Shown here in pieces: positions 55,010 to 64,000 of a stretch of DNA of 64,000 nucleotides. The stretch lies in assembly GCA_963738615.1 (NCBI GenBank), contig CAVTXI010000012.1, positions 1,798,001 to 1,862,000 of the forward strand, given 5' to 3'. Made by a program: the position numbers and the translations under genes. The stretch comes from CAVTWY01 sp963738615. Its GTDB lineage: Bacteria > Pseudomonadota > Gammaproteobacteria > Burkholderiales > Burkholderiaceae_C. The notes under the pieces were generated by a model that worked only from the letters and a program-made list of their open reading frames with translations, did no database searches and had not been told where the DNA came from. Position 1 is the first letter of the stretch, and each line of letters begins with the position of its first letter.

Positions 55010-55825
55010 TCAGAGTCGTGAGTCGGCGCGGACGGTCACGGGCTTGTCGCCCAGGCCGGCGCTGGGAAGCCACGCGAAGACGGAATCGACCGTGACGGTT
55101 TCGATGCGGTCGGCGTAACGCTTGCTGTTGGGGTGATCGTCGAAGGCGATGTGGGCCATGCCCGCGCGCGCACCCAAGCGCTCGAACGTGCCGATGTTCA
55201 GCGTCGTCGGCTGGTATCCCTTGAACTGCAACCAGCGCTGCGCCTGCGTGCGGCTCGAGGCCGCGGGCTCGAGTGCCATCGCCAGCGTTTCCATCGCCCA
55301 CTGGTTGCTCTGCTGGTACCGCGTCGACCAGGGGTAGGCGACCATGCTGTAGTTCGGCGTGTTCAACGTCGCGACACGGAAGTTGTCTTTCAGCAGCGGC
55401 AGCAGCTCGGCCTGCGCGTCGCGGTTCAGGACGACGAAAGCAGCTTCGTATCGATGGGGCCGGTCGAGAAAGAATTCACCCAGGCCCTGGCGATACAGCG
55501 CACCGTGCGCGGTGCCGCAATGGTTGAGCTTGTGCGCGACGCGCCAGACGGTCTTGCCGTCACGCTCATCGCGATAAGCGAAGCCAAGGTGCGACCACTG
55601 CAAGCGCCACCGCCCCAAGTCCTGCCCCGCTCGCGCCAGCACCACCACGTCGGCACCGGTGTCGTCGAGCCGGCGCTTCACCTTCTCGGCCAAGGTCATG
55701 CCGCGGCTGACCTCCTCGGTGGACATCTGCGTTTCTTCGCACGGCCGGCCTGCGTGTGCGGCAGGATGGGCCATCGCAGCCGCGAGCACAACGCACGCGG
55801 CGCCCAGCAGTCGGGCCGCGCTCAC
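55010..55825 (-). CDS. DUF2145-domain secreted protein
   Basis: From GTG at 55825 the protein has 271 residues with a signal peptide (LLGAACVVLAAAMAHPAAHA), then GRPCEETQ, VVLARAGQDLGRWRLQWSHLGFAYRD, WRVAHKLNHCGTAHGALYRQ GLGEFFLD, VATLNTPNYSMVAYPWSTRY QQSNQWAMETLA and GLGDKPVTVRADSRL. The conserved RAGQDL-x-SHLGFAYRD and NHCGT with QQSNQW resemble a papain-like/NlpC-type periplasmic hydrolase (Cys, His, Gln), the DUF2145 family. The GTG overlaps the stop of the upstream small gene (GTGA), so it is translationally coupled to it. Function unknown. Confidence 0.88.
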   Translation of the reverse strand: MSAARLLGAACVVLAAAMAHPAAHAGRPCEETQMSTEEVSRGMTLAEKVKRRLDDTGADVVVLARAGQDLGRWRLQWSHLGFAYRDERDGKTVWRVAHKLNHCGTAHGALYRQGLGEFFLDRPHRYEAAFVVLNRDAQAELLPLLKDNFRVATLNTPNYSMVAYPWSTRYQQSNQWAMETLAMALEPAASSRTQAQRWLQFKGYQPTTLNIGTFERLGARAGMAHIAFDDHPNSKRYADRIETVTVDSVFAWLPSAGLGDKPVTVRADSRL

Positions 55826-56298
55826 GGCGTCACGCGCTCGTTGTAGAGCAACGATGCGCCGACCTCGTTGGGGATGAACAGCACGGCTTTGCCCGCCTGC
55901 GACAACACCCAGCCCGAACCGATCACGCTGACGGTCACGAGCGTGCCCACGACCAGCGACGCGCCACCAGCCAACTCGAGGCTCATGCGTGAAGCGTCGG
56001 ACGCACGCTCGAGCATCAACACCGTGCCGCGCGCCGACGCGTCGACCGCGACGACGGTCAGTGCCGCACCGCTGACAAGCACCGCGGCGGGCGCGACCAC
56101 TGACATCGCCACCGGCAGCATCGACAACGCACTGCTGGCCGTCGATGGGTCGGGACCATGAGCGCGCGCCGCGGGTGCCAGTGGCAGCAGCATCGCGAAC
56201 GCGCAGGTCAGTGCGCAGGCGCGCAGCGAGACACGACGCAAGGTGCGACGCGTGTGGGTCTGGGCGGTGATGTTGAAAAGCAGGTTCGAGGTTTGCAT
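55822..56298 (-). CDS. small secreted/membrane protein paired with DUF2145
   Basis: The 158-residue protein starts MQTSNLLFNITAQTH. It has a signal-like segment (ACALTCAFAMLLPLAPAARA) and two further hydrophobic stretches (MLPVAMSVVAPAAVLVSGAA LTVVAVD and SLVVGTLVTVSVIGSGWVLS QAG), ending GASLLYNERVTP. I do not recognise a family, but it overlaps and is coupled to the DUF2145 gene, so the two proteins probably act together in the envelope. The start at 56298 is chosen because it begins the signal peptide; the frame to 56337 is longer without support. Confidence 0.75.
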   Translation of the reverse strand: MQTSNLLFNITAQTHTRRTLRRVSLRACALTCAFAMLLPLAPAARAHGPDPSTASSALSMLPVAMSVVAPAAVLVSGAALTVVAVDASARGTVLMLERASDASRMSLELAGGASLVVGTLVTVSVIGSGWVLSQAGKAVLFIPNEVGASLLYNERVTP

Positions 56299-56442
56299 CT
56301 GATGACTCCGTTGCGGTGTTGAAGAACCGGACGCCACGAGGATGCGCGTTGGTCACTCGCACCTGGGCACTGCCGTGCGACGTGGCGGCGTCGAAGACGC
56401 GCGGTACCTGGTCGCGATACCCGATCGCAACGCCGGAACGCG

Positions 56443-57750
56443 TCAGCGCGAGGTCGGCACCAGGCTCGAGGAATCGACCGTGACGAAGTGCCGCCGCGTG
56501 TCGAACACCTCGGGCGCGAAACCCGCACCGCCATGCCGCAGCACGCGCTTGGCGACCAAGTCCGCCAGCAGCGGGTTGTGCGCGCGCAGCTCATCGATGC
56601 GCCGCGCGGTAGCTTCATCGATCAAGCCGGCCTTGACCCACTTCAGCGACCGGTGCAGCGGCATCAACCCCGGCAGCGGGTAGTCCGAACCGTGCAGCAG
56701 ACGTGAATGCCAATCGCGTCGAGACAGCAACGTGCGCCACACCGACGCGTCGCGGTTGGCCTGGAACACGGCCGACACGTCGGCCAGCAACACGTCGGCG
56801 TGCGCGCGTTCGTCCATCAGGCGCGCGAAGAGTTCGAATGACGACTTCTTGCGCGGCCGCTGCTGGTCGAGATCCATCGCATGGCCCAGCGACGCAGCGT
56901 GCGCCGCGATCACGTGCACGCCGCGCTCGAGCGGCACGCGCATCAGCAGCGGGTTGCCCAGATCGTCGCGGCCTGCGCCGGGCACGGCCTTCTCTTCGCC
57001 GGCATGCACGATCAGCGGCAGCTTGGTCGCGGCCAGGCGGTCGTAGAACGGGCGGATGCGTGGGTCGCGCAGGTCGATGTTCATCGCGCTGGGCAGCCAC
57101 TTCACCGCCAACGCACCTTGCGCGATCGCAGCGTCCAGCCGCTCGATCGCGCGTTCGCCGTAGGGGTGAATCGACGCAACCCAACTGAAGCGGTCGGGGT
57201 AGGCCTGCGCGGTCGCGGCGGCGTACGCATTCGGCACGTAGAACGTGCTCTGCTCCGGCCGTTCGCGGCCGTTGTCGCCATGCGCGTGGTCGAAAGCGAA
57301 GAGCAGCCAGCGTGCACCCGCCGGGAAGGCGTCGGCCAGGCTGCGCAGTCGGGCAACGTAGGCACGGTCGACCGAGGGTGCGTCGCCCGGCACGCAGGCC
57401 GCGTTGAGGATCGCGCGATGCCGCCCGCGCTCGAGCAGGTTGAAGCCCTTCACCAGGCTGCTGTGCAGCGTGCAGCCCGACCCGCCGTCGCCGTTGCCCA
57501 GCAGGTGCACGTGCACGTCCCACAACGCCGCAGCGTCCAGGCCCTCGAGCGCCGAGGCCGCGAAGTCGCGCGCCTGCGTGGGCAGCGCCGGTTCTTTGCA
57601 GTCGTTCCAAAGCGCCGCGCGCGCGGGTGACGGGACGATCGACGTGAAAAGCCCCGCCACGGCCGCGCCGCAACAGCCCAGCATGTGACGCCGTGAGGGG
57701 TTTGGAACGCCGCAGCGAGGGGCGGCGCGGGTTTGTGGAAGTAGCGGCAT
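56443..57750 (-). CDS. Tat-exported amidohydrolase (TIM-barrel metal hydrolase)
   Basis: From MPLLPQTRAAPRCG the protein has about 435 residues. A Tat-like signal SRRHMLGCCGAAVAGLFTSI-VPSPARA is followed by an amidohydrolase-2 barrel: LWDVHVHLLGNG (metal HxH), WVASIHPYGERAIERLDAAI, PLIVHAGEEKAV (His), HVIAAHAASLG (His) and LLHGSDYPLPG (Asp). Such enzymes act on non-peptide C-N or C-C bonds, often decarboxylases or lactonases; the substrate is unknown. The start at 57750 is used, because the longer frame to 57978 overlaps the DUF3999 gene. There are 22 bp to the DUF3999 stop, so the two are probably co-transcribed. Confidence 0.85.
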   Translation of the reverse strand: MPLLPQTRAAPRCGVPNPSRRHMLGCCGAAVAGLFTSIVPSPARAALWNDCKEPALPTQARDFAASALEGLDAAALWDVHVHLLGNGDGGSGCTLHSSLVKGFNLLERGRHRAILNAACVPGDAPSVDRAYVARLRSLADAFPAGARWLLFAFDHAHGDNGRERPEQSTFYVPNAYAAATAQAYPDRFSWVASIHPYGERAIERLDAAIAQGALAVKWLPSAMNIDLRDPRIRPFYDRLAATKLPLIVHAGEEKAVPGAGRDDLGNPLLMRVPLERGVHVIAAHAASLGHAMDLDQQRPRKKSSFELFARLMDERAHADVLLADVSAVFQANRDASVWRTLLSRRDWHSRLLHGSDYPLPGLMPLHRSLKWVKAGLIDEATARRIDELRAHNPLLADLVAKRVLRHGGAGFAPEVFDTRRHFVTVDSSSLVPTSR

Positions 57751-57772
57751 CGTCTCGAAGACCCGTCGTGGA

Positions 57773-59280
57773 TCAACGCGAATGATCGCGCATCGCCGGA
57801 CCGCTTTCCACATCGCTTTCCACATCACGTGCCGTGTCTCGTGCCACATCACGTGCCGTGTCTCGTGCCATGTCTCGAGCAAGCCGCCACGCCATCCACG
57901 CCAACAGCAACACGGCCGCCACAAGCGCCGCCCACAGCGCAAGCCGCTGGCCGGGAATGTCTGTCCATGCCCATCCACGACGGTCCGGGCGCACGTCGAT
58001 CATGCCAAGGTCGGCCAGCGGCAGCCGGTGCTCGTCGTCGTTGCGATAGCGCGGGCATCAGCGTCGCGAGCGGCACACTGCGGTCGACGGCGCCCGCGCG
58101 GCCCAGCACCAGCCGATACGGGCCACCGCCCGACGCGACGAACACGATCTGCGGCGCAAGCCACTGCACCTTCACCTCGCTCGGCAGGCTCGGCGTCTGC
58201 GGCAGCGCCACCACGCGCCAGCGACGCGCGGCGCTTGCGTCGACGTCAACGGCGTCCGACCGCATCCATGCATCGCCGCGCTTCATCTGCCAACTGGTGC
58301 CCTGCGCCGCTGTCAACCAGTGCGGCGACATCTCACGCTCGAGGCGCCAGCCCACGACGGTGCTGCCTTCGGGCCATTCGAAATCAATGCGCCGCAGCGC
58401 AAGCGCTGCACCCAGGTCGAAGCCTTCGGGGCGGATCGGAAAACGCGCGCTGTCGAACGCTTCGGCCCGCACGTTGTCGACGGGTGCCAGAAGTCGAACC
58501 TCGGCTGTGAGGGCGGTCAACTCGAGCGAGCCTTCGGCCTGCACGCGCAGCCAGCGCGTGCCGGCGGGCAGCGCTTCGAGCGCGACCCGCCGCTGCAGCA
58601 CCTGCCGCGCAGCACCGTCCGAGCGCGATCGGCCCGGCCTGCCACTCGACCAACGTCGCGCGGCCAACGTCGTGCCACTGCTGCGCATCCCGGCTCGCAG
58701 CGACACGCACCGCGCGCACCAGCCCGTGTTCGGCGGGCGACCAGTCCAGGCTCAGCGCGTTCGCGCGGCGTTCACCCAGGGGTTGCAGATCGACCAACCA
58801 CGTCGGCGCGGCATCGGCCTTCGGCGGCGACGGCGTGTCGACCGTCATCGCGCCCGAGGCCTCGCGGCGGATGCGCAGCGTGCTGCCGTCACTGGTCCAC
58901 TCGATCTGCGTCTGCGGCCCACCCGTCGGCGCCGGCCGGTCCTTCGGCCACGCGACGTAAGGCAGCGCGACAGTGTCGACCCGCGGCAGCCACGGCGGCG
59001 CCGTGTGCACCCACGCCATCGGCAGCACCTGGCCGCGGGCGTCGACGACACGCAGATCAGCGAAGCCTTCGGTACGGCTGCGGCGCAGCACCTCGAGCGG
59101 CAGGCGCACGCGTTGCAGCGCGTCCGTGCCACGCGCGTCGATGACGACGGTGGTGTCGTAGCGGTCGATGCTGTCGCTCGTGGCGTCGGCTGCGGCAAAC
59201 GAAGGCGTGATCGGGAGCGACAGGCACGCGGCCAACAGCGCGCGGCAGACGATGGCCATGGTCATGGTCGAGGGCGACAT
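57773..59280 (-). CDS. DUF3999-domain envelope protein (two apparent indels)
   Basis: The signal peptide (MAIVCRALLAACLSLPITPSFA) is followed by DUF3999 sequence: VVIDARGTDALQRVRLPLEV, LRVVDARGQVLPMAWVHTAP, TDALSLDWSP-like, VTVDTPSPP and, after one indel near 58630, LQRRVALEALPAGTRWLRVQ, FDWPEGS-like, WRLEREMSPHWLTAAQGTSW. A second indel near 58035 leads to RYRNDDEHRLPLADLGMIDV, one transmembrane helix (LALWAALVAAVLLLAWMAWRL) and a short cytoplasmic tail of Ala-Arg-Asp repeats. It is probably a periplasmic protein anchored at its C-terminus. It neighbours DUF2339, with which DUF3999 is usually paired. Function unknown. Confidence 0.85.
57803..57868 (-). repeat. 12-bp x2 and 24-bp x2 tandem repeats in the DUF3999 tail
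   Basis: GCTTTCCACATC is repeated at 57803-57826, and a 24-bp unit beginning CACATCACGTGCC is repeated perfectly at 57821-57868. Together they encode an Ala-Arg-Asp-Thr/Val and Glu-Ser-Asp-Val tail after the last membrane helix. All units are multiples of three. Confidence 0.88.
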
Positions 59281-59289
59281 CGAGTGCGT

Positions 59290-61982
59290 TCATGCCGGCA
59301 GCCCCTGACGAAGACTTGCGCGGTCCTGCGGCGGCAGCGGCGCGAAGTAGCCGATCACCAGCATCAGCACACCCACGCCGATGAACGACACGATGCGAAG
59401 CGCCGCTGCCGTCTGCGACATGTCGACCAGCAGAAGCTTGACCACCACGACTGCGAGCAGGCCCGCGCCGACCATCCACAACGTGCGCATCCCGCGACGC
59501 GTGGCCAGCGCCATGGTCGCGAGCGCCATCGTCGTCCACAGTACCGACAGCCCGGTGTGCACCGTGCTGCTGGCAAGCGCACCGTCGAGCCACAGCGGCG
59601 AGCCGGCCCCGTGGTGAAGCGTGCGCACCAGCACGGAGCTCAGCCACACGAAACCCGCGCCGCCGAGCAAGATCAACAGGTGCTTCGTGTCGACCAAGGC
59701 CGGCCGCATGCGGATGCCGCACGAGGCGCAACGCCATCACAGCCAGCGCCACATGCATCAGGTCGATCGGGTTCAGCAGCGGCAGATAGGGCAAGGGGCG
59801 CATCGATGCGTCGCTCCACAGGTTGACGAACATCAGCCAAGCCAGGCCCAGGCCGAGTAGTGGCCACGCCAAGCGCTGGTGCCAGACCGACGCGTGCTCG
59901 GTGAACGGCCAGTGACCACGGCGTTGTTGCATGAGCATCCATGCCATCAGCGCCATCGGCGCGGCCAGCACCATCGCCGCAGGCCACGACCCATGCCGCT
60001 CGACGAAGGCCATCGTCAACCCCAACGCCAGCACCGCCGCGTGGACCAGTAGGTGCGCACCCCAGGCGATCACTTCGACCGGCAGCAGGCGCGTACGCCG
60101 CATCAGCCATAGCACCGCTGCGGCCAGCGTGACCGCGGTGACCGCACCGCCGTCACGATAGATGCGCCACACGTCGTCGCCTGCACGGTCGAATCCCTCG
60201 AGGCCCATGCGCGCGGCCCAGACCACGGCCGCCGTCAGCGCCATGGCACGCGCGACCGGGCCGAGCGCGGGCCAGTGCAGGCGCGGGCGCAGCGTGTCGA
60301 ACCCCAGGGCCAGCACCACGGCCCACAACAAGGCCACCTGGAGTCTTCACGTCCGACGGCAACACGTGGTGCGCAATCTCGACCCACACGCCCAAGAGCA
60401 GGCTTGCAGTGGCAAGGGCCAACGTCAGCGCATGCATGCCGGCAATCACGTTGCTGTCCAGCTGGACACGCCCGCCGTGACCCACCACGCGGTCGCCGTT
60501 GCGCGCCAGCAGCCAGGCGCTGACGAACGAGGCCACGCCCACAACCATCGCTCCGACCAAGTCCAGGCGCGGCACGGCCTTGGCACCCAGCGCTGCAGCG
60601 GCCAGCAACAACAGCAGCACGCCAAGCAGCAACGCGACGGGGCGACGCTGGCGCAACGCCATCCACACCATGCCCGCGGCCTGCAGCGCCCAAGACATCG
60701 CGATCCACGGGCCCTCGAGCGCGTAGGGCGCAACCAGCGACAGGAACACCACGCCCAGCACGAGCATGCCCTCGGTCAGCAGTCGCTGCTGTTCGCCCTG
60801 GCGCTGCCATAACCAGCGCGCCAACACCAGGTACACCGCGGCAAACGCGGCCGCGCTGCCGGCGACGCCGTACTCGAGGTGACGCAGCATCGCGACCTGC
60901 ATGCCGAACGCGGCCAGCGGCACGCCGAACAGCAGACCGGCGTCGACGATCGCGAGTTGCGTTCGTTCGCTCGAAGCGATTCGTCGCGCGTACTGGATCG
61001 TGATGAAGAGGTACAGCGCCAGATGCAGCAGCAGGAACGGCTCGGTCGACGGCAGCAACGCTGGCGTCCAGCGCGACGCGCCCCAGGCCAGCGCGACACC
61101 CGACGTGCACACGAAGCCCAGCGTATTCAGCAGCTTCCATGGCTTGCGCGTCGCCAACCACGCCACCGCGATATTCACGATCGTGTAGTAGCCGAACAGC
61201 GCGACATGGTTGCCGTGGCTTGTCGACGCAAGCACCGGCGCAAGGAACGCACCGGCAAGGCCAAGCACCGCCAACGGCAACGCGTTCTGCCCACTGGCAA
61301 GAAACGCCGTCAGCGCCGCCAGCCCCGCCATCAACACGAAAGCCGGCCCGGCGTGCAGCAGACCGTAAAGGCGGAACGCCGCGAACGCGACGATGAACAC
61401 GATCGCGATGCCGCCACCCTGCAACGTCAACGCGTAGCTGCGGCGCTGCTCGCGCAGCCACCAGCCAACGAACGTGCAGGCCGCGCCGCCCAGCGCCGCG
61501 CTGGCCAGGCGCAGCTCGAGCGGGAACCAGCCGCGCTCGGCCGCGTAGCGAACCAGGAAGCCCACACCGACCAGCAAGATCAGCATCGCCACGCGCACGA
61601 TCATGTTGCCGCCGGTGAACCACGCGCGCAGGCTCGCTCCGAGTGAGCTCGTGACGGCGAGGCTGCTTTCGTCGACTTCGAGTTCGTGACGACGAGGCGC
61701 TGATTGATCGATGTGTTCCGCCCGTTCGATGGGTTCGACGTTTTCGTCATGCTCGAACTCGAGCACCGGCTCGGGCTCGACCGGCGCCGCCTCGACAGAC
61801 TCGTCCGGCGCGGATGACACCTGCAGCGGTTCGGGGCTTGCCACGCGCCGTCCGAGCACGGCGACCTCGCCCTCGAGCACCAAGACGCGTCGCCGCAATC
61901 CCAACGTCACCATCGCCGCCGCGCCCGCCATCATGGCAAACAACACCAGCAGCACCATGAGCACCATGCCCATCAAGTCCAT
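59290..61982 (-). CDS. DUF2339 polytopic membrane protein (two apparent indels)
   Basis: From MDLMGMVLMVLLVLFAMMAG the protein has about 897 residues. After an acidic linker come about 25 hydrophobic segments, for example MIVRVAMLILLVGVGFLVRYAAERG (the DUF2339 signature V-R-x-x-x-L-x-x-G-x-x-F-L-x-x-YA), GGGIAIVFIVAFAAFRLYGL, AVLGLAGAFLAPVLAST and VVGVASFVSAWLLARNG. The frame continues past indels near 60344 and 59715 to the end GYFAPLPPQDRASLRQGLPA. DUF2339 proteins are predicted inner-membrane transporters or flippases of unknown substrate. It sits directly upstream of DUF3999 (10-bp gap). The long open frame up to 62237 was not used, because residues before 61982 do not fit the family. Confidence 0.9.
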
Positions 61983-62130
61983 GTCGCCTCCGTCGATCGA
62001 AGGCCCCTGCGTTCGCGCGGTGGCGCGGGTCACGAAAGGCCTTGCGGCGGCGATCTTGTGCGCGGCCACCGCGTGCGCCCCCGTCGACACCCTTTGGGTG
62101 GCATCGCGTGCAACGCCCGGTGGCGTGCGC

Positions 62131-62155
62131 CGATACCGATACAGACACCGACACC
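62131..62155. repeat. short hexamer-like repeats in the DUF2339/DUF805 spacer
   Basis: Within the 260-bp divergent spacer, hexamers ACCGAT, ACAGAC, ACCGAC and ACCGAT follow one another. The spacer holds no supported gene and should contain the promoters of DUF2339 and DUF805 genes. Confidence 0.6.
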
Positions 62156-62242
62156 GATGCCGGGACCAACACCCGCATGCAGGCACCGACCCAAAGGCCG
62201 GGGATGCCGCAAGCGTGACGTGCGCGACACCATTCACGTCTC

Positions 62243-63049
62243 ATGAGTTCGAGCCCGATGAGCCCGCCGGCCGACCCCCAGGCGCTGGCACCGCAACGCG
62301 TCGGCACGACGCGCCGCCCCACCCCTGTCTTGGCGGCGCCACCCCCGCTCTGGGGATTGGGCTTCAACGGTCGCATCGGCCGAATCCAGTGGTTGACCGG
62401 TGTGCTGATGCTTGCCGTTGCGCTGGCCTTCGTTCAGGTCGTGTCGCTCAAACATCCCGACCCGGCGTGGGTCCACGGCCGACGAATGGCCGTGGGCATC
62501 GCGTGCATCTTGCTGCTGCGGCTGAGCGCGCTGCGCTTCCACGACCGCTTGCGCACCGGTGCCTGGAGCCTTTCGCTGCTGGTGCCCGGGCTCAACGTTG
62601 TCGCGCTGCTAGAGCTGGCGCTGTTGCCTGGCAGGGACGAGACGACGCAACACGGCTACAGGGCGGACGAAGGCAGCGCGGCTGAACTGGCGCTCGCCAC
62701 GGCCGTGCTCGGGCTCTTCGTCGGACTGGGGGTGCTGAGCTTTCACCCCACGCATGCGGTCGACGCGCTGAAGTCCCAGTCGATGATCGACGCGCTTCGG
62801 CCCTACGGGTCGAACGATGCTAAGTCGGCCTTCGAGACCCAATACCGCGGCGCCCCGCGGCCCAAGGCCTACGCAGCAAACGGCCGCGGGGCTTTCGGCT
62901 GGGTGGCATCGGACGGGTTCTCCGACGAAGCGGTGGGCCGGGCCCTCCAGGCATGCGAGGCACGTCGACGCTGGGCCGAGCCGGCATGCGCGCTGATCGA
63001 CGTCAACGACATCACCATCACGACGATCCACCCCGACTCGCCTCGATAA
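62243..63049 (+). CDS. DUF805 membrane protein
   Basis: The 268-residue protein has a Pro-rich N-terminus, then DUF805 core: PPLWGLGFNGRIGRIQWLTGVLMLAVALAFVQVV, CILLLRLSALRFHDRLRTGAW, SLLVPGLNVVALLELALLPG. The FNGRIGRI-x-W and ALRFHDR (cf. RLHDxxxSGW) signatures define the family. After the fourth helix comes a soluble C-terminal domain of about 100 residues with two cysteines (LQACEARRRWAEPACALIDV), probably periplasmic with a disulfide. Function unknown. The frame is intact. The next gene is a second DUF805, 12 bp away. Confidence 0.88.
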   Translation: MSSSPMSPPADPQALAPQRVGTTRRPTPVLAAPPPLWGLGFNGRIGRIQWLTGVLMLAVALAFVQVVSLKHPDPAWVHGRRMAVGIACILLLRLSALRFHDRLRTGAWSLSLLVPGLNVVALLELALLPGRDETTQHGYRADEGSAAELALATAVLGLFVGLGVLSFHPTHAVDALKSQSMIDALRPYGSNDAKSAFETQYRGAPRPKAYAANGRGAFGWVASDGFSDEAVGRALQACEARRRWAEPACALIDVNDITITTIHPDSPR

Positions 63050-63061
63050 TGGTCGGCGATC

Positions 63062-64000
63062 ATGAGTACGCCCCTGCAGTTGGTATTTTTCGGTGAGCTG
63101 ATCGAGGGATTCGGCATCGACGAGGTCCGTCGCAACCTCGCGCAGTCATTCAAGCTCGGCGACGAGCAACTCGACCGCATGTTCGGGGGCCACGCGGTCG
63201 TCCTCAAGCGCAACCTTGGCAGCGACGAAGCCGCGCGCTACGTCGCGCACCTGGCCGGCCTGGGCGCACGCGCGCAGATGCGGCCGATGCCCGGCGCGGC
63301 GAACACGCCGAACTTCAAAGTCGAGCCGTCGGTGCTGTCACCCCTGCCGACGTTGATCGTGTCCGACGGGCCACTCGACAGCCAGCCGTTCCCACGAGAC
63401 ACGTCACCGGTCGAACCGTTCGTGCCGCTTCGTGCGGCGCTGTTACCCACGCCATCAGCGTCGCCGCCACCGCCGATACCGGCCGAACCGATGTCGCTCG
63501 CGCCCGCGCAACCGCACCGGGCCGAAGTTGCCTGCCCCAAGTGCGGCGAACGCCAGCCGATGGTCCTGCTGTGCCGCAACTGCGCCACCAACCTCGAGAT
63601 GGCGCTCGCGGTGCGGGCCGAGGAAGAAGCCGCGACGCGCGCCGAACGCATCGACGCCACGCGCGCGCGCCACGGCCTGCCGCCGTCGGGTTATGGCAAG
63701 TCGGGCTTCGGCACCAGCGGGCACGCGCATTCGCGGCAACGAACCGGTGCAGGCGATCCGCCGTACCTGTGGGGTATGGGTTGGGACGGTCGCATCGGGC
63801 GGCTGAACTTCGCCACCGGCATGTTCGCGCTGTGGGCCGTCCTGGTCGTCGTCGACATCGTCACCCACCGCATGCCCGCTGCCCTCGCGGGCACGCTGTT
63901 CGCGCTGGGGAACATCGCTGTCTACGCGATGTCGCTGCGACAGACGGCGCTGCGCTTCCACGACCGGGGACACTCGGGCTGGTGGAACCTGCTGTGGGCG
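63062..64000 (+). CDS. DUF805 protein with N-terminal domain and zinc ribbon (cut by window edge)
   Basis: MSTPLQLVFFGELIEGFGID begins an N-terminal soluble domain (residues about 1-75, VRRNLAQSFKLGDEQLDRMFGGHAVVLKRNLG) that looks like a small ligand- or RNA-binding fold seen before DUF805. A Pro-rich linker follows, then a zinc ribbon CPKCGERQPMVLLCRNC and a charged stretch (RAEEEAATRAERIDATRARH). The DUF805 membrane core then starts (YLWGMGWDGRIGRLNFATGM, LRQTALRFHDRGHSGWWNLL), reaching the window end. It is probably co-transcribed with the preceding DUF805 gene. Function unknown. Confidence 0.85.
   Translation, partial: MSTPLQLVFFGELIEGFGIDEVRRNLAQSFKLGDEQLDRMFGGHAVVLKRNLGSDEAARYVAHLAGLGARAQMRPMPGAANTPNFKVEPSVLSPLPTLIVSDGPLDSQPFPRDTSPVEPFVPLRAALLPTPSASPPPPIPAEPMSLAPAQPHRAEVACPKCGERQPMVLLCRNCATNLEMALAVRAEEEAATRAERIDATRARHGLPPSGYGKSGFGTSGHAHSRQRTGAGDPPYLWGMGWDGRIGRLNFATGMFALWAVLVVVDIVTHRMPAALAGTLFALGNIAVYAMSLRQTALRFHDRGHSGWWNLLWA

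Noticed and set aside
55826..56362. Extension of the DUF2145 frame up to 56362
   Set aside because: The frame before GTG 55825 overlaps the upstream small gene and has no signal peptide; the GTGA overlap gives a better start.

Overview
The window is GC-rich chromosomal DNA, most likely from a betaproteobacterium of the order Burkholderiales (Comamonadaceae or Rubrivivax-like). This is inferred from gene content: a Pil-Chp chemosensory cluster, a minor-pilin/PilY1 operon, gltIJKL, DUF3108, DUF3999 and DUF2339 proteins, and an ATP-grasp/alpha-E/transglutaminase/Anbu cluster. No RNA genes or CRISPR arrays were recognised.

Layout. 1-7.1 kb (minus): a tightly packed polysaccharide operon. It starts with a wbpB-wbpD-wbpE-like cassette that builds a diacetamido-uronic acid nucleotide sugar, followed by a hexapeptide acyltransferase, two GT4 glycosyltransferases, a methyltransferase and a second DegT aminotransferase cut by the window edge. 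lysS is divergent, followed by a Uma2-family protein. 9.4-16.3 kb: an accessory, defence-island-like stretch with an ORF6N protein, a TIR/NB-ARC/TPR protein, a GNAT acetyltransferase, an AAA ATPase with an unusual AT-rich tandem-repeat upstream region, a DUF6622-like membrane protein and an HTH-2TM regulator. 16.5-23.4 kb: a PAS/degenerate-GGDEF membrane protein, a small conserved protein, DUF3108, an M61 peptidase and htpX. 23.7-31 kb (plus): a type IV pilus minor-pilin operon (pilE-like, fimT, pilV, pilW, pilX, pilY1). 31-33.9 kb (minus): NYN-LOTUS, pyrC and maiA. 33.9-37.3 kb: a large lipoprotein with PKD-like and RCC1-like repeats. 37.3-40.5 kb: the gltIJKL glutamate/aspartate ABC transporter. 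40.7-47.9 kb: the pilGHIJ-chpA chemosensory system, which presumably controls the pili. 48.2-52.6 kb (plus): ATP-grasp, alpha-E, transglutaminase and Anbu. Then come a cupin, vapBC, a patatin, DUF2145 and its partner, a Tat-type amidohydrolase, DUF3999, DUF2339 and two DUF805 proteins.

Quality. From about 9.4 to 33.2 kb nearly every gene is broken by several single-base insertions or deletions, while its protein motifs remain intact across the frames. Outside this stretch indels are rare (about 8 spotted between 33 and 64 kb). The pattern looks like sequencing or assembly error rather than gene decay. I therefore annotate whole-gene spans and mark them as frameshifted; inner boundaries in that region are approximate.
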